Shown: positions 46,621-58,299 of the stretch, piece by piece
Layout of the letters: each line of letters starts with the position of its first letter
How positions within the stretch are numbered: position 1 is the stretch's first letter
Assembly (NCBI GenBank): GCA_013398175.1
Contig: VZRZ01006169.1
Span: 125,701-189,700 of the forward strand
Direction of reading: 5' to 3'
DNA: 64,000 nt
DNA from: Climacteris rufus
Lineage: Eukaryota; Chordata; Aves; Passeriformes; Climacteridae
Notes under the pieces: model-generated
Told to the model about the DNA's origin: nothing
What the model saw: the letters and a program-made list of their open reading frames with translations, nothing else
Databases searched by the model: none
Position numbers and translations under genes: made by a program

Positions 46621-46859
46621 GAAAGGCTCCTTGGGAATGAGCTGGATGAGGCAGAAGGGCTGAAGGTGGGAGGGCTTTGCTGCCTGGTGCTCCTGGTTAG
46701 GGGCCATCATCCTGCACTGCTCAGCTCCCAGGGCTTGGGTCAGAACCTCCTCAGTACAAATTCCCTGTTATCGCTAAAGGACTGGGACCTTTTTGGGGAG
46801 CCTGTGCAAAAATGTTTGTTTATGGCAAAATCTTCTGGGGCAGAGTAACTGTAATGAAA

Positions 46860-49600
46860 AGGAGGGGCTCCAGGCTTGCTCAAAACCAGGCAGGGCATTA
46901 TCTGGGACTGTGCCTGACTCCTGCACAGCTCTACTGACGCGACGCTGTCCTGACCAGCAGCAGCCCTGTTGCTTCAGTGCTGTGGGAAATGGTCAGGAAC
47001 TCTCCAAAACCCTAACTTCCAAATATACGTGGTGGAGGCTGTATTTGTGTGCATGCCAATGATGTGGACAAAATTCCTCCTGGGAATAGGTGTAGACCCC
47101 CACTGTTATTCTTCCTTTTTGACCTCATCCAGGGATTGATCTACAGCTGCCAGTGATGGAAATCTCTGCCAAGGCACTGGACTGTCCTGATGTGTGCACC
47201 ATGTGTTGGCAACTGGAGATACCGGGGAGGGGGATCAGCCAAGATAAAGATCAACAAGAATCTTCCCCACAAATATGACCCAGTACAAAATCAGATGCTC
47301 ATGAACGCTGGTAAATGTCTGTTCATCCTGCTTGGATTTAGTTAGCTCTTCTCAGTAGCTGCTGTTACTCTCTAATCCCTGACTCCATCACGGGTCTGAT
47401 GAAAAAATGCTAACATACCATGAGAGAATTTGTCTTTTGTTTTACCAAGAGTCAGGAACATAGTAAAAGTAAGTCTGTATAGGGGCTGGGCTGGTCCTTA
47501 GCATTTTGTTAAAATTACAAATTATGTCTTTGGAAAAGGCTAGAAAAAATTTATTTCCTGTGTCATTGACAGGAGCTTGTTTTGTGCGCAAACTAATTTG
47601 TACATCGAGAGGAGTTAGTGCTCTGGACAAACTATGAAATATGTATTTTAGTCTTAGCATTGCTTAATTTTTTATGTCATTGCATTAATGAAGTTTTTCA
47701 ACTCCTCTACAGTAGATATTTTATTTTTGGAGAGAAATACATGGTTTATGGATGCTTCGTTCTGTTCTGCTCTAAGATAAGCAGTTGCAGTTGTCGTAAG
47801 AGTCAAGTCAGGCACTGAGCATGAACTGCCATCTTCCCAATGTGAAATACTGGATGATAAACACCAGGAATGTGTGGCTCATTCACACTGAAAACACAAT
47901 ATATGCAAAAGCCACAAGAAAAGAATATGCTTTGGATAAAAAGAAGCAGATTATCACATACAGCTCACTTGTACCCCGATTATTTTCAAGTTTCACAGTC
48001 ACTCAATTTGAAGGACACCTTGCAGGCCTAAGTACCTCTTGCCACAGGGAGAAACCTTTCTTTTTAATTACTGGACTTTAGGAGCTTGTGCTATAATTTT
48101 GGTGTTAGCGTTTATCCGTTGAAAGAAAAAAAAGGCACAGTTTATAAATGCTTCTCTTTCTAACACATCCAACAACAGTCTTCAGTGTTCTGAACTGCCA
48201 TAGTTCACTGTACAGAAAGAAAAAATGTGCAAAACTTGTGGCAAGCTTGATACCAGGTAGGAGCAGAATAAGTGGAAATTGTTCAGTGAGGTTCTTGCAC
48301 AGCAAAGATTATACATGAAGGACATAATATAGTCTAGTGGGCACTGAGTGAAAAGCTGCATCTCTGCCAAACAGGACTTCTGCTTCCCACATCAACAGGC
48401 TTTGTGGAGCCAATGATGGGACAGACATCCAGAAGTTTTACTTTTATTGTTTTATTTTTTGCTTAGTTTGCCTGCTTGGTATAAGATGTCGCATTTTATT
48501 TACCATTAAAATTATTTTAGAGGCAAGGTTCCAATTTAATCAGTTTATAACTCTGACAAATGGGGCTCCTCATTTTCCTTCCAAGATTTCACATGACCAG
48601 CTCTCTTTCATGGCAAGCTTCATTTCCTATTGAAGGCTCTTCTCTGTGGAGTTGGATGGACAATTTTATGCTGAAACTTAACAGGGCCAGGCTGGGTCTG
48701 CCAAGGAAGCACATCTAACCCCTGTAGCACATCTGTAATCCAGTGCTGTGCCTGTGCTCACGGCAGAAGCTGATGCCCGTGGGATGCCACCGCAGCACCT
48801 TTCCTCTCACAGGGAATCCACACTCGGCACAGCTTTCATTGCACCTTGGTTTCTCTCTCATTGTGACAGTTCAGTGCCCTTGTTAAGGCGTTGGTTAAAA
48901 AATCTTTTGTAAGTTGAAACTTGATAATCTCACCGACGACTCCATGCTCTCCAATGTCCCTGCTCTTCTTCTGCAGCTGAGAGAATGGAGAAACGGTGGA
49001 GAAGGTGGCAGCAGAGCTGATCTGGCAGATTCACAAGGCTGAGCCTTCTCTTAACATGGAAAACACAGGGGGATTGTCAGCAAAAGCTCTCTTCTCATAA
49101 ATATGGATGAAAAGGCAGTGCCTGAGCTGATATTTTTAGGATTCTGTAGCTGCATTTTTATTTTCTGAAGATTCTCAATGCACTCTAATGAGGAACTCCA
49201 ATGTGCATATATATATATAATGGTAGATGAAAACTAAAGGCAGCAGAGGATAAACAAATGGTGACATTAAAACAGAGGTGTTACACTCTTGTGTGTCATG
49301 AAAAAGATTGTATCTCCTGCTTTCTACCTGTCTTATTACAGAAACTGAGAAACCTCAATGTCTTAAATGAAACTCCACATTTTGCCACTAAGGCAAGATT
49401 TAGATTGCCCTCCAGCAACTCATTATTTGCTTGTTCTTGCAATATTATCCTGTAGAACTATGGGAGAAAAGGATGAGGGTTTGCAGGATCTAAGGGCATT
49501 TAGAGCAAAGAAAGGTCTGGTTGAATTTGCTGCCAGAATTGTCACATGTAATTCCTCCCGCCCAGCACTTGTCTGAAAGGTTGTAGGCAACCTACCCTTT
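46860..49600. other. Unassigned stretch
   Basis: No gene or repeat was recognised, apart from a short AT run at 49208-49220. The segment at 48700-48900 is somewhat richer in CpG than its flanks. Confidence 0.5.
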
Positions 49601-49669
49601 TCATTTCTGCCTTTAAACTGGTTCTGTCTGGCATGGGACTTTTAAATTTACCAGGTTCAACTTTTTAGA

Positions 49670-50062
49670 GTGTGTCATCTTGAGGTGAATTCCTGCCTCT
49701 CCCCAGGAAGGTTGGCGAACATCTGTCCACAGGCGAAGGCAAAGTATGGAGGAAGAATGGCACTTTCTGAGGACATACACAAGAGAATATTGTTTCCAGG
49801 CTCGCCCGTAATTTCTGTTAGGCTGATCAAATTTGCAGTCTCTCCAACTGGGACTCAATATCCAATGGTAAGGAGGGGGTCCTTCTTTGAAGAATTGACA
49901 TCAGATGCAGAGAACTTTTCACTTTATGGCCCTGGGCACAAAACACCAACTTTAATTGACAGGACCCCAGGACTGCTAATTAGAAACTGGCAAACCCAGG
50001 ACATCTGGACACCTTATCAGAGTTTTATCAAGATTACTGGTGTGATCCATACAAACACTTAA
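49670..50062 (+). other. 130-codon frame; exon or conserved element candidate
   Basis: A plus-strand frame runs through 49670-50062. Its first half reads protein-like (MALSEDIHKRILFPGSPVIS...) and reaches a good donor, ATG|GTAAGG, at 49867/49868. The second half contains clustered homeodomain-type sites: TTTAATTGAC (49951-49960) and the palindrome CTAATTAG (49976-49983), plus CTTATCAG at about 50013. I cannot tell whether the frame is coding. Its donor phase (0) does not match the acceptor phase of the 50132-50246 block. A regulatory element is an equally good reading. Confidence 0.25.
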
Positions 50063-50131
50063 TGGGAATCATCTGTCAAACAAGTGAAGTAATTTAGTCA
50101 AAGATTACAATTTTTTTTTTTTTTGTTACAG

Positions 50132-50246
50132 CTACAATGTGTTACAAACTGAGTTCTCAGTGGCTGCAATAACTGTGCACTTTCATAACCACTGGTTTTT
50201 TGCTCAGTTTGACTCCCTCACCAAAAGACTGGACCAAATTCAGAAA
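50132..50246 (+). CDS. Internal coding-exon candidate, 38 codons
   Basis: A T14 tract followed by GTTACAG, an excellent acceptor, precedes 115 nt, followed by AAA|GTGAGT, a strong donor. Only one frame is open: one base completes a split codon, then 38 codons begin YNVLQTEFSVAAITV and end FDSLTKRLDQIQK. The C-terminal part is amphipathic with alternating Leu and charged residues, as in a helix. Intron phases would be 2 (upstream) and 0 (downstream). I do not recognise the family, and no partner exon of the right phase was found. Chance open frames of this length are common, so the case rests on the splice sites. Confidence 0.3.
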
Positions 50247-50459
50247 GTGAGTGTGGCTCTGAAGAGATCAGTGCAAACCCCTGTGGCCAACACTGCCTCT
50301 GAACTTGGCCTTCAGTTGAGTTCTGCCCCTCTCCATCACCAAGGAAGCTTTAAATCTTTTCCACAGCATTTTCAATTATGAGAACTCTGCCATGTCATCT
50401 CGTCATTATGTGGTCAGCTAAAAGGGTAATAAAAGGCCATGGGGGGAAGAAAAGAAATT

Positions 50460-50476
50460 AAAAAAAAAAAAAAAAA
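50460..50476. repeat. A17 homopolymer
   Basis: A run of 17 A on the plus strand lies 340 bp after a T14 run at 50111-50124. The pair brackets the exon candidate, but there is no sign of target-site duplications or a retroposed transcript. Confidence 0.9.
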
Positions 50477-50479
50477 CGT

Positions 50480-53400
50480 AAAACTGGGCATTTTCCACAG
50501 GAGAGGTTGGAAAGAGCTTATCCTTCCTCAGATTGCACAAAATGAGGATTATGATCCTTGTTGAGTCAGTACCTTTTATAAAAATGAAGGAGTAAAAGCC
50601 ATCATCATAAAGGAAACATGACCTTGGGTCTTCTACTCTATGAAGCTGTGGGGGCTTTAATTCTACATACTCATGCCTGGGGGAGAGCTGAAATCAAAAT
50701 ACCCCTTTTTAATAATATACTTTAAAATCTATTTTTTTCTGAATCTTATTGGAGCCATAACCAAGGAAAGCAATCAGTGAAATGTGAAGAAATGGAGCTG
50801 ATGTCTAACATTAGGTCTGTAGACCACAGGGAACATGATCTCACCTCCTGTTCCTTTTAACTCTGAGATGTGCTAAGAGCCTAAACAAGGAACAAGTCCA
50901 CAGTCGGGCAAAAGAGACAAAAGAAATTGCACCTGGAGCATAGCCTAGGTTGCTGTCTACCCTGTTTTGTGCCTTGATCACATTTGAGGCACCATTCTGA
51001 GGAAACTAGCATAATATATGTAAACTGAAGTCAGTTTTAGCAGAAACTTGCCAAACCATTTTTTTTACATGAAAATGGATTTTTACTGTCCTAAACAAGG
51101 CTGACATTCACCCAAGCAAATCCAATCTTTCTGTGTGTAAAACTTCAGACCTAGTTTATGTTTTACAGTGGTCTGATTTTTGTTGCTGGTTGCAAACGTT
51201 TCTTTGGTTGCATTTTTCCAAGTGAATGATGGACTTAGGGAATATTTCTCAAGACTGAAAATTGAGAATTTATTGTGCTGCTGAATGCTTGCATTTTTTT
51301 GGCAGGTGAGGAGGTACCTGGTAAATGGGGAGTTGGAAAGTACAACACTGACTCAAACATGAGCTCTTCTGATCCACTGGCTGTGCTGAGGGCTTCAGCT
51401 AAGGCTGTTTAATCTTAGGATCACCAGGGCACTTAGGATCACCAGGCAGAAGGTCAAATCCTTTAGAAAGATGGGACATTTTATCTTGCCTTTGAAATGT
51501 AATGAACAAACATGTCCTAGGGTCCAGATGAGTTGCATCTTGGCAACTCGTCTGATTCAACAATCTTCAGTGGTGTACGACTGATACTTTAAATAGGTAG
51601 CATGTAGGGATACCAATGGGCTCAGAATCATGATGCATCCTCAAAAACACCAATTAAGTCAAAGTCACTGGTCTTGACTTTGGTCGATGGGCCAATTCTA
51701 CTTATCCCAGAAAAGGAACATGTATAAATTGTATGTATTTGGTGAATAGACTACAGTCAAAGGCCTTTGATATAACCAGTTTAAGCTGTTGCTCCTTTAA
51801 ACATGCTCCATACATTTTGGGAATTGGTTGTTTTGTTTTGGGTCCTTGTTTTGGGGTGTTGTGTTTTTTTTTAGTTTTTGGGGTTTGTTTGTTTGTTTGT
51901 TTGTTTGTTTTCTTTTTTGTTGTTGTTTTTGTTTTTTGTTTCTTTTTCTATCTTTTTTTGGATTCTGCACATAATTTATTTTGGAATTGTCCTTCCCACA
52001 CAAGGGAAAAAAAAATCAACCCCACTCTTCTGCTTGAATTCACTTTTAGTTTTTAAAGAGACAGCATGGGAACAATAGAGAACATAACATAGTATTTCCA
52101 CAAGGCAGACCCACAGTGACAACCTGTAGGAAAGAAACTTGGTGAAATGGTACAGCTATTACTTGATAGATAGCTCTTTGCTTTTCTGGAAGTTATAAAA
52201 ACCACTAAACCGTTCCCCTAGGAATATCACCTTCCTAGAGGGTTTTTACACAGGTGCAAATATTTTTGTTTAATTAGCATATCTTTGTTGATCTTAGATT
52301 GGATCCTAATTAAATTTCAGAAGCAATATTATAAAAGGAAGATAAAGTCTCCAAATATTTACAATACTTTTATACTTTGTTTCAGATAAAGCTGCTAAGC
52401 GATAACAAAAAAGTAATTGTATTTTTGCATATGTGCTACTTAGTGAGCAAATCAACTGCACAGTACTGGTTAAAAATACATCTTTAACGGTTGCGTGCAG
52501 GACCTTGTAACCTGCCAGAAGTCTCCAGTGCCTTGTAAACACCAGACTGCCTGTAGTGAACAGACAACTTCACCAGTTACTTTCTTGGATGAATAAATCG
52601 TGCAACTAGTTTAAACGTGAATGTTCACATGGGGGGAACTTATTTCTTGAATGTAAAAATCTCCCCAATATAAGGAGCTGACTAATACTGTTCAGATGGA
52701 TACAGCTCTTGCCAACAGCTGAGTTATTCATTGATTCATGCACAGATACCTCACTTTAAATCACATTTTGATAATGATAGTTTGGGCAGAAAATGTAACA
52801 ATATGTATGGTGTTCAGAAAACCATGTCAAACTTTTTGTCTTTAGCAAGAAAATAAAGCATGTTCCTGTTAATGGATGGCCTCAGGTGCCATGTTCTCTC
52901 TGAAATACCATTAATTCAATGTGTAGAAATTCCAGGTTTGGAGCTTTTCATCTAGTTCTGGCATTCAGTAAACAATGCTTGATGCTAGCCCATGCAAGCT
53001 GACCTCAGCATAGACATAAAACAAGCAGGACCTGCAATGTCTGAAAGAAGTAAACTTCCTTTCCATAATTTTCTTTTTTTTCCCCTAATTAGCCTGCAGA
53101 GCTATTACTGTTGTTAAGTTTTGATTTGAGCCTAAAGTAGAAAGACAGCCACATTGCAGGGTGTCCTACAGTGTGCATTTGCTGACAGGGGAATGAGAAC
53201 TGAAGTCAGCAGATACTTCACTGACATTTCTTCTGCAACTCTGAATGCCCACAGTTTTAAATTATAACTGAAGCAATAAATAGTGATCTTTCTGCAATAT
53301 GAATCTCAGCTCCTAGAAATGTGTTGCTTCTCTCAGGCTTTCATACGGGTTTCATCCTAGCTTATCAAGGACATGTGTGGCAGTAATTTTTTATCATGTT

Positions 53401-54550
53401 GCCCTATCTGTTCAAATACATGTGTGGTTTTCCATAAACCCAGTCTACATCACCAAAATGTCTAAATGCCAGGAATAGTTAATGCATTATTCTGCCTGCT
53501 TTCTTATGTTGCTACAAATAGTAGTTGCATGATACAGGCACTACATTTCCAAGCCAGAACCCACAGATTACCTTTCTTCAGCTTTCCCCAGATACTGATC
53601 CCATAAATCTGTGATTCAAATTATTGATAGAACTGCTTTATGAACCATGGAAAAGCCATGATTCATAATGAAAGATTAGGTGTCTTCGAGGCAGTTCTGT
53701 ATGTATGCAGTTTTATAATAAAACTGTTTCAAAACTACTTTAAAAACAGAAAATAATTCAATATTATAGGGCAGCACATGCTAGTGGAACACAGACTGAT
53801 TTTCTGCTGGCAAGGTTGCCTGGCTTGGTTTTTGCAATAACCTGTGTAGTAATCACAGTGTGTGATGTGTGCACACACTCAAGTGACTGTAAATATGTAG
53901 GTAACTTCCTGTCATCTCATAGATTTTGGGCATTGTAGACCAGAGGAAACATGGATTTAATACAGGTTGCTGTGACCTACCAGTTTAGTTCTGGAATATG
54001 TCCTCTTGACTCATCCAGTTGAATGACTTCTCTCATACTCCTCGAGGCAATGGTATGTTTGATTACTCCATTTAAATTAGCCATAGGGCATGAGCACCAG
54101 AACTCATTGCTGTTTACACGTTAACATCTACCTATTAGTGTATCAGATGCTCCCCTTTCAAGCCAATGTCTGTCTAAGAATGTTGATCCTGAGTGTGTGA
54201 CCAAAAGAATAGCTCTCTAGAAAAGAGAAAAAATTTAGTTATTTTCAAGTCATAGTGTTGACTTTTTTGGGTGTGTCTTTAAGGCTGTCTCAGGCAAAAT
54301 ACTCAGAAAAGCTCCACACTTTCTGGAAACTCTCTTTCCAGCAGATCTGAGTGTGGGAGGTAAGGAAGTTGTCCAAATCACCAGCCACCTGAAAAGCCTG
54401 GGTTGGGAAAGACCTCCTGAGGAGTCACCTTTGAAGCAGTCAATGCAAGCAATTTTGTCACAAAATCCTTCCCATAACCTGATCTAGCTTCACATTTCAA
54501 CTAGTATTACTGATTTACCAGAATTTTTTTGCCTTTTCTGCTAGAAAATG
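50480..54550. other. Unassigned AT-rich stretch
   Basis: No gene was recognised. A short direct repeat, CTTAGGATCACCAGG (51414 and 51431), and a junction TTTTTTTGGCAG|GTGAGG at 51305/51306 stand out. The GT-rich tract at 51827-51960 is listed separately. Confidence 0.5.
51827..51960. repeat. G/T-rich tract with (TTTG)n
   Basis: About 130 bp composed mainly of T and G on the plus strand, including about six GTTT units at 51883-51910 and several TTG units. The 107-codon frame here is repeat translation. Confidence 0.95.
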
Positions 54551-54579
54551 TGTCATAATTTCCAGTGGGAATGTATTCA

Positions 54580-54925
54580 GGGCCAGTCTATTGCTATTTG
54601 TTCTTCTGACAACATCATTCTTTAGCTTAAATAGCTTGTCAGCCCTCCTGGTGTCTGCTGCCTTGATGTATTTATAAAAAGTGAACACATTTCATCCTTC
54701 CTTTTGCTACACTAGACAACACAGGCTCTTTTGGTCTCATGCTTTTCTTACCCTGAGCCTGAAGTCTTCCACAACTGTCCCAGTCTGAATAAATTAATTC
54801 TTAAATGTGGGCAACCTGAGCTGGATAAATTCCTGCCAAAAATCTTGCACAAAGGCATTTTGAAGATTCAGGCTGAACATAGGGTTTTCTCAGCTATGTA
54901 TTTTGCTTTCTGTGCAGCAGGAAGT
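54580..54925 (-). mobile_element. Ancient CR1 LINE fragment
   Basis: On the plus strand the sequence follows the reverse complement of old amniote CR1 ORF2 in order: GGCCAGTCTATTGC, CATTCTTTAGCTTAAATAGC, TGATGTATTTATAAA, GGCTCTTTTGGTCTC, CAGTCTGAAT, TTCTTAAATGTGGGCAACC and GAGCTGGATA. It has many substitutions and small gaps, so it is far older than the copy at 20.64 kb. It corresponds to the C-terminal part of the reverse transcriptase region. The 81-codon plus frame overlapping it is not a gene. Confidence 0.85.
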
Positions 54926-54929
54926 AAGT

Positions 54930-57900
54930 TTTGGACGCACAACCTATATTTATGTGAAAAGCATCTGGAATATTAAATAGGACATTTTTGGTTTTTTGCT
55001 GATATTTTTTGGAGGAACTTAGGGGAACTATTTCCTGCTCTCTCCTGCTTTCTATGGGAGTTTGGCTCCCTTTGATAATTCCAATGTTAATTACAAATAT
55101 GGTATATGATAAACATTTAAGCAGCAGTCCTGAAATCTAAATAAAGAGCAAACAATGTGTTTTGGTACAGAGATGTCTTCTTTGTCTTTGGTATCAGCAG
55201 TAACCCAACCCTGTCACCACAGAGGCATGAACCAAGAGTCCCTTTCTCTTCAGATAACACTGGTACAAAGCACCCATACCAAGCTATACATTGCTGCAGC
55301 TAAAGAGCTATCAGTGCCTAATGCAGCCAAAGTGCCTCTGCAGCATTCTCCAGTTTATCACTGTGGCACAGGCTAAGCATGGCTTCATAAAAGCAAGGGG
55401 AGAGGCACAGTGGTCCTTGGCTCTCCTGTTGCTGTTGCACATCCCTGCTGTTAGGTGTCCTTCTGCATCCTTAGAGAGCAGTTACACTGCTCCTGTCCTG
55501 GACACAGACCTCACTCACTGTCCCTGTGGACTGAGTGACCATCAAGTTGTGACAGCAGACTTTCCTTCACGCACTTGCTACACCTGCAGCAGGTCTTTTC
55601 CTGGAAGGCTGTCACACAGCTGCTACCCTGCTACACACCTAAACCATGCCTGGCCTCCTGCTCTGCCTTGCAGAGCTGAAATTGTTTCCAGAGTCCTTCC
55701 CAAGGGCTGCAAGCAAAGCAATGGCTCATCTGTAAGGAGTGCTGGTATGACCCTTCATGAGACAAGAACCCCTAGGCAAACCATCCACACCTCAAAGAGG
55801 CTCACTGCTCTCTGCTTCCAGGAAGGGTTGGTCCAGATCCCCCCAAACTCTTGGGATAAGACTCATTAATGCTGCTCATCTTCCTCCTCCTTTTGCCTCC
55901 ACTGTCACTTAAATCCCTGCTTTTAGTTCTTCACCATCTCCAGCAATGTTAGCATGAAAAAGAAAAGACCAAACAACAAAGTCATTAGACAGGAAGACCT
56001 TCTTTACTTTAGGCTCTGCACAAGTTGTCCAGATGTGGCAGAGATTTTTGCCTGTATTTCCCTGCTGCTGGTATTTGGAAGCTTCCCCGGTGAGACATGT
56101 CTGCCTTGCTGGGGACTGATGCTCTGTGCTGGAAGTCAGGAAATTTCTCAGGACTTTGAGGCTTATCTGTAATGTCCGTGTTATGCTCCCACTCTTTGGC
56201 CACAAGAACTGAGAAGCTGCTGAGGTACTGTGGGTTTGCAGCATGCACAGCACAAGAATTGGAGTATATGGCTGCAGTGCAACAGAAATCACAACCAAAA
56301 GGAGAGTTCCCAGGTCTGACAGGAGGAGATAAAAGATGTTCCACAGAGCTGGAGGATGAACCTGCTTTTTCCTCACTATATAATTAATCTCCATCATTTC
56401 CCTCTTCTAGATATGATGGTTGCCTGTTACTCTCCTGCCCTCTCCTCCCATTTACAAGCATTTTTGGTACATGCACCTCATTCCCTGCTTATGAAGTGAC
56501 TCTCTCCCAGTGACAATTCTGTTCCACTTGTTATACCAGGGAATGCTAATGTCAAACTTAGCTCAGTCATGAGTGTTTTAAGGAGAAGAAACATATGTGA
56601 AACAAAAAGAAATAAGGGAAAAAAAGAATGAGAGGAAAAGAAAAATATTAATAAACTGGTCTATTTTTACAGTACTTTTTCATCAAATATTCCTGCCACT
56701 GTTGTTCCAGAAGGGCCTCCCAGCCTAGAAATAGTAGTTGTTGGTCATGTTTAGTGTCCTGCATTTGCAACTGAAAGGAGCTGTGACTCATAAATGTGTA
56801 CAGCTCTCTGGCTATAAGCCACTCTAACTTAAAATGGCTCAGGTTTACTGTGAGAAAGCACATCTGACTTGTATTTTCTTAAGACTGAAAAAGTATCGTC
56901 AAATAACAGTATAAGGGGAAAATCCTGACCATAAAGAATTTTACATTCTTTGGAATGATATCATAGTAGAATATACACAGTAGACTAATTACGATTTCAT
57001 CTTTAATTTTACTCCAAAGTGGGTTGCACTTTTTGAAATGTCATTCCCTTTTAGGATTTTTTTTTTCAAAGGAATGGCGGCATTCCAATCACTTACTTAC
57101 CATCATCTATATTAATTTGTGTTCTTCAAACAGCTGGATAATCTGTGGTAATTAGAATGATCTCCACTGGCTGGGTTTTATCATCTTGTCAGAGGGAATT
57201 ACCCGGGCAGGCTTCTCTGTACCCCAAGCAGGCAGTGGAGGGTGCTGTTGTATTGGAGGTGCTCACAGCAAGGTGGCTGCAGCGCTCGCTTTGCTGCTCT
57301 CACAGCTCCTTAGACAGAGCGTGCAAATACAGACTTCCAGTTTTGTCCTTACTGGGGTGACAGGGCGTCCCAATGAGGGAGCAGAAACCACACACACAGC
57401 TCAGGACAAGGAAACATCAGCTCAGTTTGCTGTTTGGGCTCTGAATGAAGAATTATATGTAATAATACAGGTTTGGATTTTGACTCCATGGCTGTGTGTT
57501 CCCTAACAGTTTTACTGCCTCTTGTCCATGGATGATATCTTGTACTAAATTCCTCAAGGAGAGAAGAGGGGGAAATGGAATCAGGGAAATCTGGTTTTTT
57601 GGCCAGAGGAGTTCAGAGTCTACCCATTAAGCACTTGCTTCTTTTTCAAAGTATGTTCTGAATTAGGCAGAGCACAGTATGTCTTCTTCAATGTACTGGC
57701 CAGAAGTCATGAAACCATGATAAATCCACGGATAGCAAGCCTTGCTCTCAAATTTGGGAGATTGTATTAGGACACCCAAAATCAGCATTAGTGCTCTTCG
57801 GCTGAACTTGCACTAGCCAAACATGATCTAAGAGCAGGAGCACAGCAAGTCAGCCAGCCTGCTTGCTCACAGTCCTTGAACAGGATGCAGGATACAGCTA

Positions 57901-58170
57901 TTGAATTTCCAATGCTGTATTTCATTGTCATCAGGACACTGTGACTTTATTAGTGAATATATCACTAATTATATGGCATGTGGTCAAAGTATATGTCATT
58001 CCAAAATCCAAGTAAATAGCATAGAATTACCAAACACATATCAAAAAAGTCCTCTGTGATTTGCAAATATTACTTGATGCTACTGCTGTTCTGGCAATTG
58101 TTTTCTCTTTATATTACTTTTCCTGTAAAAATTTCAAGCAGAAATTTTACTTGAGCTTCCCAGCTCAAAA
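54930..58170. other. Unassigned stretch
   Basis: No gene was recognised. The plus frame at 55291-55869 (192 codons) and the minus frame at 56397-55909 (162 codons) are the longest here. Both are Ser/Cys/Leu-rich with no domain, signal peptide or convincing splice sites, and I consider them chance. Confidence 0.5.
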
Positions 58171-58179
58171 AACCCTATC

Positions 58180-58290
58180 TGGTTTATGGATGAGTAACTG
58201 GAGAAGTCAAAGAAGTTAAATGATTTTCCCAGGATCACAGAACTGAGAATGAAACAAACCTGTGAATTAAACTCAGAAATTGAACTTCTG
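58180..58290 (-). mobile_element. MIR SINE remnant
   Basis: The plus strand reads TTTATGGATGAGTAACTGG, then AGAAGTTAAATGATTTTCCC and AGGATCACAGAACTGAGAA. This matches the reverse complement of the MIR core (TTTACAGATGAGGAAACTG, GAGGTTAAGTAACTTGCCC, AAGGTCACACAGCTAGTAA) in order and spacing. It is ancient and diverged. Confidence 0.75.
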
Positions 58291-58299
58291 ATATCAGCT

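Noticed and set aside
55291..55869. 192-codon plus frame as a gene
   Set aside because: No recognisable domain, no convincing splice sites or promoter, and a low-quality Ser/Cys/Leu composition. A chance frame in a stop-poor GC-richer stretch.
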